A stretch of 64,000 nucleotides of DNA, from the NCBI GenBank assembly GCA_026005175.1, contig BPKO01000005.1:124001-188000 (forward strand), written 5' to 3'. Shown piece by piece: positions 8,119-15,844 of this stretch; position 1 is the stretch's first letter; every line of letters starts with the position of its first letter. The position numbers were made by a program, and so were the translations under genes. This DNA is from Candidatus Tectimicrobiota bacterium. Lineage in GTDB: Bacteria; Tectomicrobia; Entotheonellia; Entotheonellales; Entotheonellaceae. The notes beneath the pieces were generated by a model. It had not been told where the DNA came from. It worked only from the letters and a program-made list of their open reading frames with translations, and did not search any database.

Positions 8119-10479
8119 ATGGCCGTCCTGCCCAAGATGATCGGTGAACGCATCAAGCGGCGCGAGGATCCGGCGCTCATCCAGGGGCTGGGGCACTACG
8201 TCGACGACATTCCCATGGTGGGCACGCTGCACGCGGCGTTTTACCGCAGCCCGTACGCCCATGCCCGCATCAAGAGCATCAACGTGGAAGCCGCCAAGCG
8301 CCATCCCGGGGTGGTGGCGGTGCTGACCGGCGCCGACATCCTTGGCAAGGTGGGCACCATTCCCTGCGGCGCCGCCACGCCGGGGATGAAGCTGCCCACC
8401 AACCACGCCCTGGCGGTAGGGAAAGTGGGGTTTGTGGGCCAGCCGGTGGCGGTGGTGGTGGCCGACAACCCCTACACGGCGCAGGATGCCGCCGATCTCA
8501 TCGAGATGGACGTCGAGCTGCTGCCCGCGGTGGTCGATCCCGAGCAGGCGGCGCAGCCCGGGGCGCCAAAAGTGCACGAGGAGTTCGAAGACAACATCAT
8601 GTTCCGCGTCTACGGCCCGGCCCCGGAGCCCTCGCCCACGCCGCTGGGGCTGACCGACGAGTGGTTCCGCCAGGCCGACAAGGTGGTGAGCCTGAAGATC
8701 ACCCAGCAGCGGCTGGTGCCGATGCCCATGGAGCCGCGCGGGGTGCTGGCCACTTACGACCGGGGGCGCCGCCGCCTGACGGTGTGGATCTCGACGCAGA
8801 TCCCGCACCTGGTGCGCACCCTGCTGGCCGGGGCGCTCCGCATGCCCGAGCACCACATCCACGTCATCGCCCCGGATGTGGGCGGCGGCTTTGGCTGCAA
8901 GATCCAGCTCTACCCCGAGGAGCTGCTCATTCCCTACCTGGCGCGCGAGCTGGGGCGGCCGGTGAAGTGGATCGAGCGCCGGCGCGAGCACTTCACCTCG
9001 ACCATCCACGGCCGCGGCCTGGTGGAGTACTTCGACGCGGCGGTGAAAAACGACGGCACCCTGCTGGCCATCAAGTGCCGGGCCTACTGCGACATGGGGG
9101 CCTACATGCAGCTGCTCACCCCGGCCATTCCCAGCCTGGGGCTGATTCTCATGTCGGGGGCGTACGACTGCAAGGCCTTCGAGTACGAGCAGATCGCCGT
9201 GTTCACCAACAAGGTGGCCACCGACGCTTACCGCGGCGCCGGTCGTCCCGAGGCGGCGTATGCCATCGAGCGCCTCATGGACGCGATTGCCCGCGAGCTG
9301 AACATGGACCCGGTGGAGGTGCGGCGCAAGAACTTCAAGCGCGACTTCACCCAGCCGACGCCGGCGGGCTTGATCTACGACAGCGGCAACTACGAGGCGG
9401 CGCTCAACAAGGCGCTGGAAATTGTGGGCTACGAGGAGCTGCGTGCCGAGCAGAAGCGCCTGCGCGAGCAAGGGCGCTACCTGGGCATCGGCATCTCGTC
9501 GTACATCGAGATCTGCGGCATCGGTCCTTCTTACTTGCTGCCGCCCGGCGTGGGGGGCTGGGAGAGCTGCACGGTGCGCGTGGAGCCCACGGGCATGGTG
9601 ACGGTGCTCACCGGGGTTTCGCCCCACGGCCAGGGCAGCGTCACCTCCTTTGCGCAGATCGTCGCCGACGAGCTGGGGGTGCCGGTGGACAACGTGGAAG
9701 TGATCCACGGCGATACCGACGTGGTGCCCTACGGCATTGGCACCTTTGGCAGCCGCAGCCTGGCGGTGGGCGGCGCGGCGCTGCTCATGTCGGTGAACAA
9801 AGTCAAGGAGAAGGCCAAGCGCATCGCGGCACACCTGCTCGACGTGCGCCCCGAGGACGTGACGTACGGGAAAGGGGAAATTTACGTGACCTCGGAGCCC
9901 AGCCGCAAGGTGACGTTTGACCAAGTGGCCTTTGCGGCAGCCGACTTTTCCTGGCAGGGGCCGGGCAGCGCGCCGCCCGACTTGGAGCCGGGGCTGGAAG
10001 CCACCAGCCGCTTTGAGCCGGGCAACGCCACGTTTCCCTTTGGCACCCACGTCTGCGTGGTGGAAGTAGACCGCGAGACCGGCCAGGTGGAGATCAAGCG
10101 CTATGTGGCGGTAGACGACTGTGGCAACATCATCAACCCGCTGCTGGTGGCCGGCCAGGTGCACGGGGGCATTGCGCAGGGGCTGGCGCAGGCCCTCTAC
10201 GAGCAGGTGGTCTACGACGACAACGGCCAGCTCATCACCGGCAGTCTCATGGACTACGCCGTGCCCAAGGCGGCCATGGTGCCGACGTTGGAAACCGACC
10301 ACACAATAACGCCGACGCCGGTCAACCCGCTGGGGGCCAAAGGGGTGGGCGAGGCGGGCACCATCGGCTCGACGCCGGCGGTGGCCAACGCCATCATCGA
10401 CGCCCTGGCGCCGTTTGGTGTCAAGCACCTGGAGATGCCCTTCACGCCGGAAAAGCTGTGGCGGGCCATGAACCCGTAG
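8119..10479 (+). CDS. Molybdenum hydroxylase large subunit, form-II CoxL-like (xanthine dehydrogenase family)
   Basis: This 786-residue protein is the Mo-cofactor-binding large subunit of the xanthine dehydrogenase/aerobic CO dehydrogenase family. It has GERIKRREDPALIQGLGHYVDD at the start, the glycine-rich VGGGFGCK motif, and the active-site loop AYRGAGR. AYRGAGR marks form-II (CoxL-like) rather than true form-I CODH (AYxCSFR). The catalytic glutamate is in GVGEAGTIGSTPAVANAI near the C-terminus. RBS AAGAGGAGA precedes the ATG. The iron-sulfur (S) and FAD (M) subunits that normally accompany it are absent on both sides, so they must be encoded elsewhere. The substrate could be CO, an aldehyde or a purine. 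Confidence 0.88.
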   Translation: MAVLPKMIGERIKRREDPALIQGLGHYVDDIPMVGTLHAAFYRSPYAHARIKSINVEAAKRHPGVVAVLTGADILGKVGTIPCGAATPGMKLPTNHALAVGKVGFVGQPVAVVVADNPYTAQDAADLIEMDVELLPAVVDPEQAAQPGAPKVHEEFEDNIMFRVYGPAPEPSPTPLGLTDEWFRQADKVVSLKITQQRLVPMPMEPRGVLATYDRGRRRLTVWISTQIPHLVRTLLAGALRMPEHHIHVIAPDVGGGFGCKIQLYPEELLIPYLARELGRPVKWIERRREHFTSTIHGRGLVEYFDAAVKNDGTLLAIKCRAYCDMGAYMQLLTPAIPSLGLILMSGAYDCKAFEYEQIAVFTNKVATDAYRGAGRPEAAYAIERLMDAIARELNMDPVEVRRKNFKRDFTQPTPAGLIYDSGNYEAALNKALEIVGYEELRAEQKRLREQGRYLGIGISSYIEICGIGPSYLLPPGVGGWESCTVRVEPTGMVTVLTGVSPHGQGSVTSFAQIVADELGVPVDNVEVIHGDTDVVPYGIGTFGSRSLAVGGAALLMSVNKVKEKAKRIAAHLLDVRPEDVTYGKGEIYVTSEPSRKVTFDQVAFAAADFSWQGPGSAPPDLEPGLEATSRFEPGNATFPFGTHVCVVEVDRETGQVEIKRYVAVDDCGNIINPLLVAGQVHGGIAQGLAQALYEQVVYDDNGQLITGSLMDYAVPKAAMVPTLETDHTITPTPVNPLGAKGVGEAGTIGSTPAVANAIIDALAPFGVKHLEMPFTPEKLWRAMNP

Positions 10480-10481
10480 AA

Positions 10482-10534
10482 AAAGGGGACAGGCTACTTT
10501 TCTCCAGCCTCAGAAAAAGTAGCCTGTCCCCTTT
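10482..10534. repeat. Long perfect palindrome between convergent genes (terminator and/or REP-like repeat)
   Basis: Two exactly complementary 20-base arms (10482-10501 and 10515-10534) enclose a 13-base loop. The left arm starts AAAGGGGACAGG and the right arm ends CCTGTCCCCTTT. It fills the gap between the coxL-like stop and the stop of the convergent TonB receptor, so it could terminate both transcripts. The core resembles short palindromic repeats often seen near REP-associated tyrosine transposases, but no such gene lies nearby. That resemblance is from memory. Confidence 0.75.
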
Positions 10535-12620
10535 ACCAGTTGTAGGCCACGGTGAGGCCGCCGTAGACGTTGAATCCGGGCGCTGGCTCAAAAAAGCGCC
10601 CGCCGGTGGCATTAATGCGTACGTTGCTGTTGTATTTCTCGTCAAAAAGGTTTTGGATGCCGAAGAAGGGGGCCAGCTGCCAGGGGCCGAGACGGCGCTC
10701 TAGGCCCAGGCGCAGGTTGGCCACGGCGTAAGCCTCGTTGGTGACGGTGTTCTCGTCGTCGGCAAAGAACTCGCTCACATAGAGAAGGTCAAGACCGCCG
10801 TAGAAGCCGCTGCGGTGGCGGTAGAAGAGCTCGGCATAGACCTGGTGCGGCGGCAGGCCAGGGACCTCGTTGTCTTCGAGGTCCACGCCCTCCTTGACGA
10901 ACTCCGTAAACACGGCGTTGAGGTACGTATAGGCCAGGCTCAGCCGCAGGCCTTCCAGCAGCTCCAGGCGCAGGCCGAGCTCGGCGCCAAAGCGCCGCGA
11001 CTTGCCGGCGTTGCGGAAGAAGGCGCGGCCGGTAGGGTCCTCGAAGCGAATCAGCTCGTCGCGCAGGAAAATAAAGAACAGCGCGGCCTCGTACTGCAAG
11101 CGACCTAAGGCTAGCCCTTTTACCCCCACCTCGTAGTTGATGGCTTGCTGCGGCTCGATCTCCGGGTTGATGCCGCCGCCGCCGCCGGGGCGGTTGACCA
11201 GCTCGGTGGTGGTGGGAGTTTCAAAAGACTGGGCGATGGTGACGTAGAAGTTAGCCGCGGGCAGCGGATTGAACAAAAGCCCGAAGCGGCCGGTGAGCTG
11301 GTCGAAGGTGCGCGCCCCGGTGTCGTCGCCGTCGCTGAGCAAAAAGTCGTCGATGGCAAAGCGCACGTTGTCGTAGCGGGCGCCGAGCACCAGGGTAAGG
11401 GGGTCAAAGAGGGAGAACTCCACTTGGGCGTAGGGACCGACGCTGGTGACGCGTTCGTCTTGGTGGAGGCGCAGCGTCTCGCCGGGCTGGCCGTCGACGT
11501 TGTCGAAGTTGCGGCGGCGGTCGTCCTGGTGCTGCACGTCGATGCCCACCGTAAGGCGCTGGCGCCGGCCCAGGAGCCGCCCGCGGTAGATGTACTTCAA
11601 GCCGCCGCCAAGGAAAGTGCGGTCGAAGTCCACCACCTGGAAGGGAATAGAGTTGCGGAACTGCCGCGCCGCATAGAAGCCGGTCACTTCCAGCTCGTGG
11701 CCGGGCAGGAGCTCCCGGCGGTACACCAGCCCGAGGCGCTGCTGCGCCACCTCTTCTCCCGTGCGGAAGCGCAGGTTGTTGGGGGCGGCCTGGCGCCGGT
11801 CTTCTGCCACTTCTTCCTGCGTCAGGCCGCCCGGGTCGTCGGCGCGCGGCGAGTCGACGAGGCTAAGAAGGGCAGTGAGGGAGGAGACGGCGTCGAGGTC
11901 AAAGCGAAACTTGCCGTTGACGACCACGCTTTCGGTGCGGCTCAAGTCGCGAAAGCCGCCCAGCTCCAGGCGCGAGACGCTCAGCAGGTAGTTGAGGGGG
12001 CCCACCTGGCCGCCGCTTTTGAGCTGCGCTTTCCACAGGCCAAACTCCCCGTGCAGGGTGCGGGCTTCCACAAAGGGGCGCGGCGGGCCGTCTTCGGTCA
12101 GGATGCTGATGACCCCTCCGGAAGCGTTGCCGTAGAGGGCCGAAGTTGGGCCGCGCAGCACCTCGATGCGCTGCGCCGAGCCCAGGTCGAGGCTGTCCAC
12201 CTGGCTCTGGCCGTCGGGGAGGGTCTCGGGGATGCCGTCGACGAGGATCTTGATGCCGCGGATGCCAAAAGCGGCGCGGGCACCAAAGCCGCGGATGCTG
12301 AGGCGCAGATCCTGCGCGAAGTTGAAGCGATTCTGGGGAAAGACGCCGGGCACGCGTCCCAGCGCCTCGTCGAGGCCGATGGTCTGCTGCCCGAGCTGGA
12401 TCGCCTCTTGCTCGACGACGCTGATCGCCGCCGGCACCTCCAGCAGCGGCGTGGCCACCCGCGGCGCCGTCACCACCACGGGAGGCAGCCGCAGCGGGGC
12501 CTCCGGCGCCGGCGGCGCCTGCGCCCGGGCAACAGCCAGCGCGCTGAGGAACACGCCGGCGCTAATGAGCCATACGTGGCGAGAGCCGAGAGGGCGGGCT
12601 GTGGCGCCAGTGGGGTGCAT
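10533..12620 (-). CDS. TonB-dependent outer-membrane receptor
   Basis: A signal peptide (HVWLISAGVFLSALAVARAQA) leads to a TonB-box-like VVVTAPR. The plug domain follows (EEAI-like start, then ALGRVPGVFPQNRFNFAQDLRLSIRGFG, IKILVDGIPETLPDGQ, IEVLRGPTSALYGNASGG). The remainder forms a 22-strand beta-barrel rich in alternating aromatic residues and ending in the typical terminal phenylalanine/tryptophan strand (LTVAYNW). At 695 residues it has the size of ferric-siderophore receptors such as FecA/FhuA, which use proton-motive force through TonB-ExbB-ExbD. No TonB or periplasmic binding genes adjoin it. The ATG has AAGGAGA upstream. The ligand (siderophore, metal chelate or other) cannot be inferred. 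Confidence 0.92.
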   Translation of the reverse strand: MHPTGATARPLGSRHVWLISAGVFLSALAVARAQAPPAPEAPLRLPPVVVTAPRVATPLLEVPAAISVVEQEAIQLGQQTIGLDEALGRVPGVFPQNRFNFAQDLRLSIRGFGARAAFGIRGIKILVDGIPETLPDGQSQVDSLDLGSAQRIEVLRGPTSALYGNASGGVISILTEDGPPRPFVEARTLHGEFGLWKAQLKSGGQVGPLNYLLSVSRLELGGFRDLSRTESVVVNGKFRFDLDAVSSLTALLSLVDSPRADDPGGLTQEEVAEDRRQAAPNNLRFRTGEEVAQQRLGLVYRRELLPGHELEVTGFYAARQFRNSIPFQVVDFDRTFLGGGLKYIYRGRLLGRRQRLTVGIDVQHQDDRRRNFDNVDGQPGETLRLHQDERVTSVGPYAQVEFSLFDPLTLVLGARYDNVRFAIDDFLLSDGDDTGARTFDQLTGRFGLLFNPLPAANFYVTIAQSFETPTTTELVNRPGGGGGINPEIEPQQAINYEVGVKGLALGRLQYEAALFFIFLRDELIRFEDPTGRAFFRNAGKSRRFGAELGLRLELLEGLRLSLAYTYLNAVFTEFVKEGVDLEDNEVPGLPPHQVYAELFYRHRSGFYGGLDLLYVSEFFADDENTVTNEAYAVANLRLGLERRLGPWQLAPFFGIQNLFDEKYNSNVRINATGGRFFEPAPGFNVYGGLTVAYNW

Positions 12621-12667
12621 GCGGTTCTCCTTATTGTACGCTAGGATTCGCTTGCTGTGCTACAGCC

Positions 12668-12731
12668 GGTCGCCCTGTCTTGGGGGTTGGTCAGGCTCCC
12701 TTGGGCACAGGAAGACTCTGTACAGGCGACC
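12668..12731 (-). other. Stem-loop-forming leader upstream of the TonB receptor
   Basis: Bases 12722-12731 pair with 12668-12678 over ten base pairs with one bulged base, enclosing about 43 bases of further GC-rich sequence. It lies directly after the yceI stop and 48 bases before the receptor ATG, on the coding strand of both. It may be an attenuating leader of the receptor or a hairpin ending yceI transcription. It lacks a U-run and does not match a riboswitch I recognise. Confidence 0.35.
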
Positions 12732-13268
12732 CTAAGGATGCACTGCGACAATGGTGAAGATAACGTCAACCTCGTTACGGATCGGATTGAAAAAAGCATT
12801 GTAGTTGATGCCAAAATCGCGGCGGCAGAGACGTACGCTGCCCTGCACCACGAGTTCTCCAGCCTGCTGTGTCACGGTCACAGGAATCGCAATGCGCTTG
12901 CGGACGCCGCGGATCTCGAGCTCGCCCTCCACTACGTAGCGCTTGCCGCCCTCGTGGCGCACCGCCGTGGAAGTAAAGGTGATGGTGGGGTACTGCGCCA
13001 CGAAGAGAAAGTCCTCCGAGCGCAAGTGCTTGTCGCGCTTGGCGTTGCCCGTATCGATGGAGGCGGCGTCGATGACAAAGTGCACACGCGAGGCTTCTGG
13101 GTTGTGGGCATCGGCCAGAATCTCGCCACCAAATACGCGAAACGTACCAAGTGGTCGCGCTAGCAGCGAGTAGGCTTTGAAATGAAACTGACTCTTCTGC
13201 GGGGAAATGACATAGCGGGAGCCAGCAGCCGCGATGCTGGCTAAGGCCAAAATCGCACAGGCAACCAT
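12732..13268 (-). CDS. YceI-like polyisoprenoid-binding lipocalin-fold protein
   Basis: A signal-peptide-like start (MVACAILALASIAAAG) precedes a YceI domain: SRYVISPQKSQFHFKAYSLLARPLG, FVIDAASIDTGNAKRDKHLRSEDFL and ITFTSTAVRHEGGKRYVVEGELEIRGV. This is the beta-barrel fold that binds isoprenoid or amide lipids in the periplasm. The 178-residue length is normal. The frame stays open for 26 codons further upstream, where it encodes what looks like the first residues of an ABC ATPase (see the adjacent remnant). ATG 13268 lacks an obvious ribosome-binding site, so the real start may be the upstream ATG at 13346. If so, the protein would carry an extra N-terminal tail that hides the signal peptide. 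Confidence 0.85.
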   Translation of the reverse strand: MVACAILALASIAAAGSRYVISPQKSQFHFKAYSLLARPLGTFRVFGGEILADAHNPEASRVHFVIDAASIDTGNAKRDKHLRSEDFLFVAQYPTITFTSTAVRHEGGKRYVVEGELEIRGVRKRIAIPVTVTQQAGELVVQGSVRLCRRDFGINYNAFFNPIRNEVDVIFTIVAVHP

Positions 13269-13346
13269 TGCTTCGCGCAGGACCGGGCGCCGGCCGTAGC
13301 CCAGCGTCACGTGCTCGAAAGCCACCAGGGGAGCGCCTGCCTGCAT
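13269..13346 (-). pseudogene. Remnant of an ABC-transporter ATPase N-terminus fused in frame to yceI
   Basis: The 26 codons upstream of the yceI ATG, in the same frame, read MQAGAPLVAFEHVTLGYGRR followed by PVLREA. That is the classical opening of a metal-type ABC ATPase (FEHVTLGYGxxPVLxxV, normally followed by a Walker A motif). Here the sequence passes straight into the YceI signal peptide instead. This looks like a deletion junction that removed the rest of an ATPase gene. The call rests on motif resemblance only. Confidence 0.5.
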
Positions 13347-13374
13347 GGCCTGCTTCTAGCGCAGGGCGGCCACG

Positions 13375-14892
13375 TCAGTGCCCCGGCTCACCCCAGGTGG
13401 CTTTTACCGCCTCGCGGTCGACGCTGCCTTCGGCGGTCTTGGGCAGCGCCTCGGTAAAGCTCACCCACTTGGGCCGCTTGTAGCGGGCGATGCGGCTGCC
13501 CACGTGGTCGATCACCTGCTGCGCGGTGAGCGTGGCGCCCGGGCGCAGCTCCACCACCGCCTTGATGGCCTCCCCCCACTGCGGGTCGGGGACGCCGAAG
13601 ACGCACACGCCGCTCACCCCTTCCAGCTCCATGATCACCGCTTCCACCTCTGCCGGGTAGACGTTTTCGCCGCCGGGCTTGATGAGCTCTTTTTCCGGCT
13701 TGCGCCTGACGTAGTAGAGGTAGCCCGCTTCGTCGAGGCGCCCCACGTCGCCGGTGTGGTGCCAGCCGCCGCGGAAGGTGTAGGCGGTCACCTCGGGCTG
13801 GCGGAAGTAGCCCTGAAAGACCACCGGGCCGCGCACTAGGATCTCGCCGGGGGTGCCCACCGGCACCTCGCGGTCGTAGTCGTCTACCAGCTTGATGCGG
13901 CACAGCGGTGCCGCCTTGCCGGCGCTGCCGGGATGGTCGGCATAGCGCTGCAGGGTGACAAAGCCGCTGGTTTCCGTCTGGCCAAAGCCGGTCCAGAACT
14001 GCGCCGAGGTCTGGGCGTGCAGGCGGGCGATGGCCTCTGGCCCCTCGAGGCCCGTGACGTGCTTGAGGCTGGGCAGGCGGCTGCCGGCCTGCTGCGCCGC
14101 GTCGAGCAGGTTGCTGAGCACCGGCGGGAAGCTGGTGATGTACGTCACGCGGTGGGTGTCGATGAGGCGCACCGCCTGTGCGGCGTCAAAGCGGGGCATC
14201 ACCACATTGGCGCCGCCGGCGTGCATCACCGCCAGCGCAGCGCCCAGGGCGGCAATGTGAAACAACGGCAGCGCCAGCAGGTGGCAGTCGTGCTCGCTGA
14301 GGCCCAGGCAGGCCATGCTCTGCAAGTTGGCGGCCAGGAGGTTGGCGTGGGTGAGCACGGCGCCGCGCGGGATGACGTCCACGGCGGCCGTAGAAATCAC
14401 CGCGAAGGGGTCCTCGGGGCGGGCCGCAGCGGGTGCCTCGGCGTCGCGATAGAGCTGGGCGAGGGGCGTAAAGCCCGCGGCCGGCGTTTCTTCAAACGTG
14501 TACCAGTGGGCGATGTCCTGGCGGCTGGCGGGCCACTCGGCCACCTGCGGCCGCGTGGTGGCGTCGACCACCAGCAGGCGCGGCTCGGCGCGCGCCACGA
14601 TGCGACCGATTTCTTCCGGCGACAGGCGCCAGTTGATGGGGTAGGCAAGCAGGCCGAGCTTGGCGCAGGCACCGTAGAGCTCGAGGTAAGCCGGATGGTT
14701 GAGGGCCAGGACGCAGACGCGCTCGCCCTTCTGCAGCCCCAGCCCGGCCAAGCCGGCGGCCAGGGTGTCAACGCGGTGCAGGAACTGGCGGAAGCTCAGG
14801 GTGCCCTGCTCAGAGACGACGGCAGGGCGGTCGGCGTGGATCTCGGCGTTGCGCTGCAGCATGTCGTAGAGCGTGAAGTCGTGCACGGCCAT
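13375..14892 (-). CDS. Acyl-CoA synthetase-like protein (ANL superfamily) with altered catalytic motifs
   Basis: The 505-residue protein aligns along the whole length of AMP-forming acyl-CoA ligases. It has GYFRQPEVT, GGWHHTGDVGRLDEAGYLYYVRRKPEKELIKPGGENVYPAEVE (motifs A7-A8) and the GFGQTET motif (A5). Two catalytic regions are abnormal. The P-loop, usually YTSGTTGxPKG, reads STAAVDVIPRGAVLTHAN. The C-terminal A10 motif, usually PKTxxGKIxR, reads PKTAEGSVDRE, so the universal lysine of the adenylation step is missing. It follows the dipeptide ABC genes on the same strand and has a ribosome-binding site (AGGAGACGCGAC before ATG). It may be a binding protein or an enzyme specialised for thioesterification. 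The reading frame is intact. Confidence 0.85.
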   Translation of the reverse strand: MAVHDFTLYDMLQRNAEIHADRPAVVSEQGTLSFRQFLHRVDTLAAGLAGLGLQKGERVCVLALNHPAYLELYGACAKLGLLAYPINWRLSPEEIGRIVARAEPRLLVVDATTRPQVAEWPASRQDIAHWYTFEETPAAGFTPLAQLYRDAEAPAAARPEDPFAVISTAAVDVIPRGAVLTHANLLAANLQSMACLGLSEHDCHLLALPLFHIAALGAALAVMHAGGANVVMPRFDAAQAVRLIDTHRVTYITSFPPVLSNLLDAAQQAGSRLPSLKHVTGLEGPEAIARLHAQTSAQFWTGFGQTETSGFVTLQRYADHPGSAGKAAPLCRIKLVDDYDREVPVGTPGEILVRGPVVFQGYFRQPEVTAYTFRGGWHHTGDVGRLDEAGYLYYVRRKPEKELIKPGGENVYPAEVEAVIMELEGVSGVCVFGVPDPQWGEAIKAVVELRPGATLTAQQVIDHVGSRIARYKRPKWVSFTEALPKTAEGSVDREAVKATWGEPGH

Positions 14893-14910
14893 GTCGCGTC
14901 TCCTGTAGGC

Positions 14911-15831
14911 TCAGGGTTGTCGGCGCGTCTCCCCGCGCAGCCGCGGGTCGAGCAAGTCGCGCAAGGCGTCGCCCAGCATGTTGAAGCCAAACACCGCCAG
15001 GCTGATGGCCACGCCGGGCCAGATGGCCATCCAAGGGGCTTTGTACATGTAGCTGCGGCCCGAGCCGCTGAGCATTTCGCCCCACGAGGGGTAAGGCGGC
15101 GGCACGCCGAAGCCAAGAAAGCTGAGGGCGGCCTCGATGAGGATGGCCGCCCCCAGGCCCACGGTGGCCAGCACGATGATAGGGGCCACGACGTTGGGCA
15201 GCACGTAGCGCAGGAGAATGCGCGCGTGGCCGCAGCCGACGGCGCGGGCAGCCTCGATGAAGGGCTGCTCGCGCACCGCCAGCACGGCGCTGCGGATGAC
15301 GCGCGAGCCGCTGGCGGCGGTGAGGACGCCCAGGGCGAGGATGACGTTGCCCAGGCCGGGACCGATGACGGCCATGATGCTGAGCAGGATGACCAGCCAG
15401 GGAAAGGCCTGCCAGGCGTCCACCAGGCGCTGCACGTAGGTATCGAGGCGGCCGCCAAAGTAAGCGCTGAGCACTCCCACCAGGGTGGCCAGGCCGGTGC
15501 CCAGACTCACCGTGCCCAGCCCCACCAGCATCGACACCCGTGCCCCGTAGACGATGCGGCTGAAGAGGTCCCGCCCCATGTTGTCCGTGCCCAGCAAGTA
15601 CCTCGTGCTGCTTGGCTTCAGGCGGTCGCGCAGGTGCATTTCGTCATACGGAAAGGGGGCGATCCAGTCGGCAAAGACGGCCAGCACCAGCATCAGCAAG
15701 ACGATGAGGGCCCCGACACCGCCCAGCGGCTTTTCCCGCACCAGGCGCCGCAGCAGGCGCCATCTTCCCGGGCGGGGCCGCGGGCGCGCCACGGCGTCCC
15801 TGCGGCCCAGGGTGGCCGCGTGCTGAGCCAT
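14911..15831 (-). CDS. Peptide/nickel-type ABC transporter permease (DppC/OppC family)
   Basis: This inner-membrane permease (306 residues) has an N-terminal OppC_N segment (about residues 25-75, with a hydrophobic helix ALIVLLMLVLAVFADWIAPF). The TGTDNMGRDLFSRIVYGAR-type motif and five further membrane helices follow. The EAA loop (EAARAVGCGHARILLRYVLPNV) contacts the ATPase. ATG 15831 was chosen for its GAGGAGG site; an upstream ATG at 15879 overlaps the preceding gene. It forms an operon with the DppB-type permease and the solute-binding protein just upstream. ATPase subunits are not adjacent, though DppD/DppF-type genes occur at 62.9 kb. Confidence 0.9.
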   Translation of the reverse strand: MAQHAATLGRRDAVARPRPRPGRWRLLRRLVREKPLGGVGALIVLLMLVLAVFADWIAPFPYDEMHLRDRLKPSSTRYLLGTDNMGRDLFSRIVYGARVSMLVGLGTVSLGTGLATLVGVLSAYFGGRLDTYVQRLVDAWQAFPWLVILLSIMAVIGPGLGNVILALGVLTAASGSRVIRSAVLAVREQPFIEAARAVGCGHARILLRYVLPNVVAPIIVLATVGLGAAILIEAALSFLGFGVPPPYPSWGEMLSGSGRSYMYKAPWMAIWPGVAISLAVFGFNMLGDALRDLLDPRLRGETRRQP

Positions 15832-15844
15832 GGCAGCCTCCTCC

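Noticed and set aside
8119-10428. 859-residue minus-strand ORF opposite the coxL-like gene
   Set aside because: It is an antisense artefact of high GC content, His/Arg/Val-rich, with no recognised motif.
10815-12644. Long plus-strand ORFs opposite the TonB receptor (97 and 499 residues)
   Set aside because: They are GC-skew shadow frames, rich in Ala/Gly/Val/His, lacking domains and antisense to a well-supported gene.
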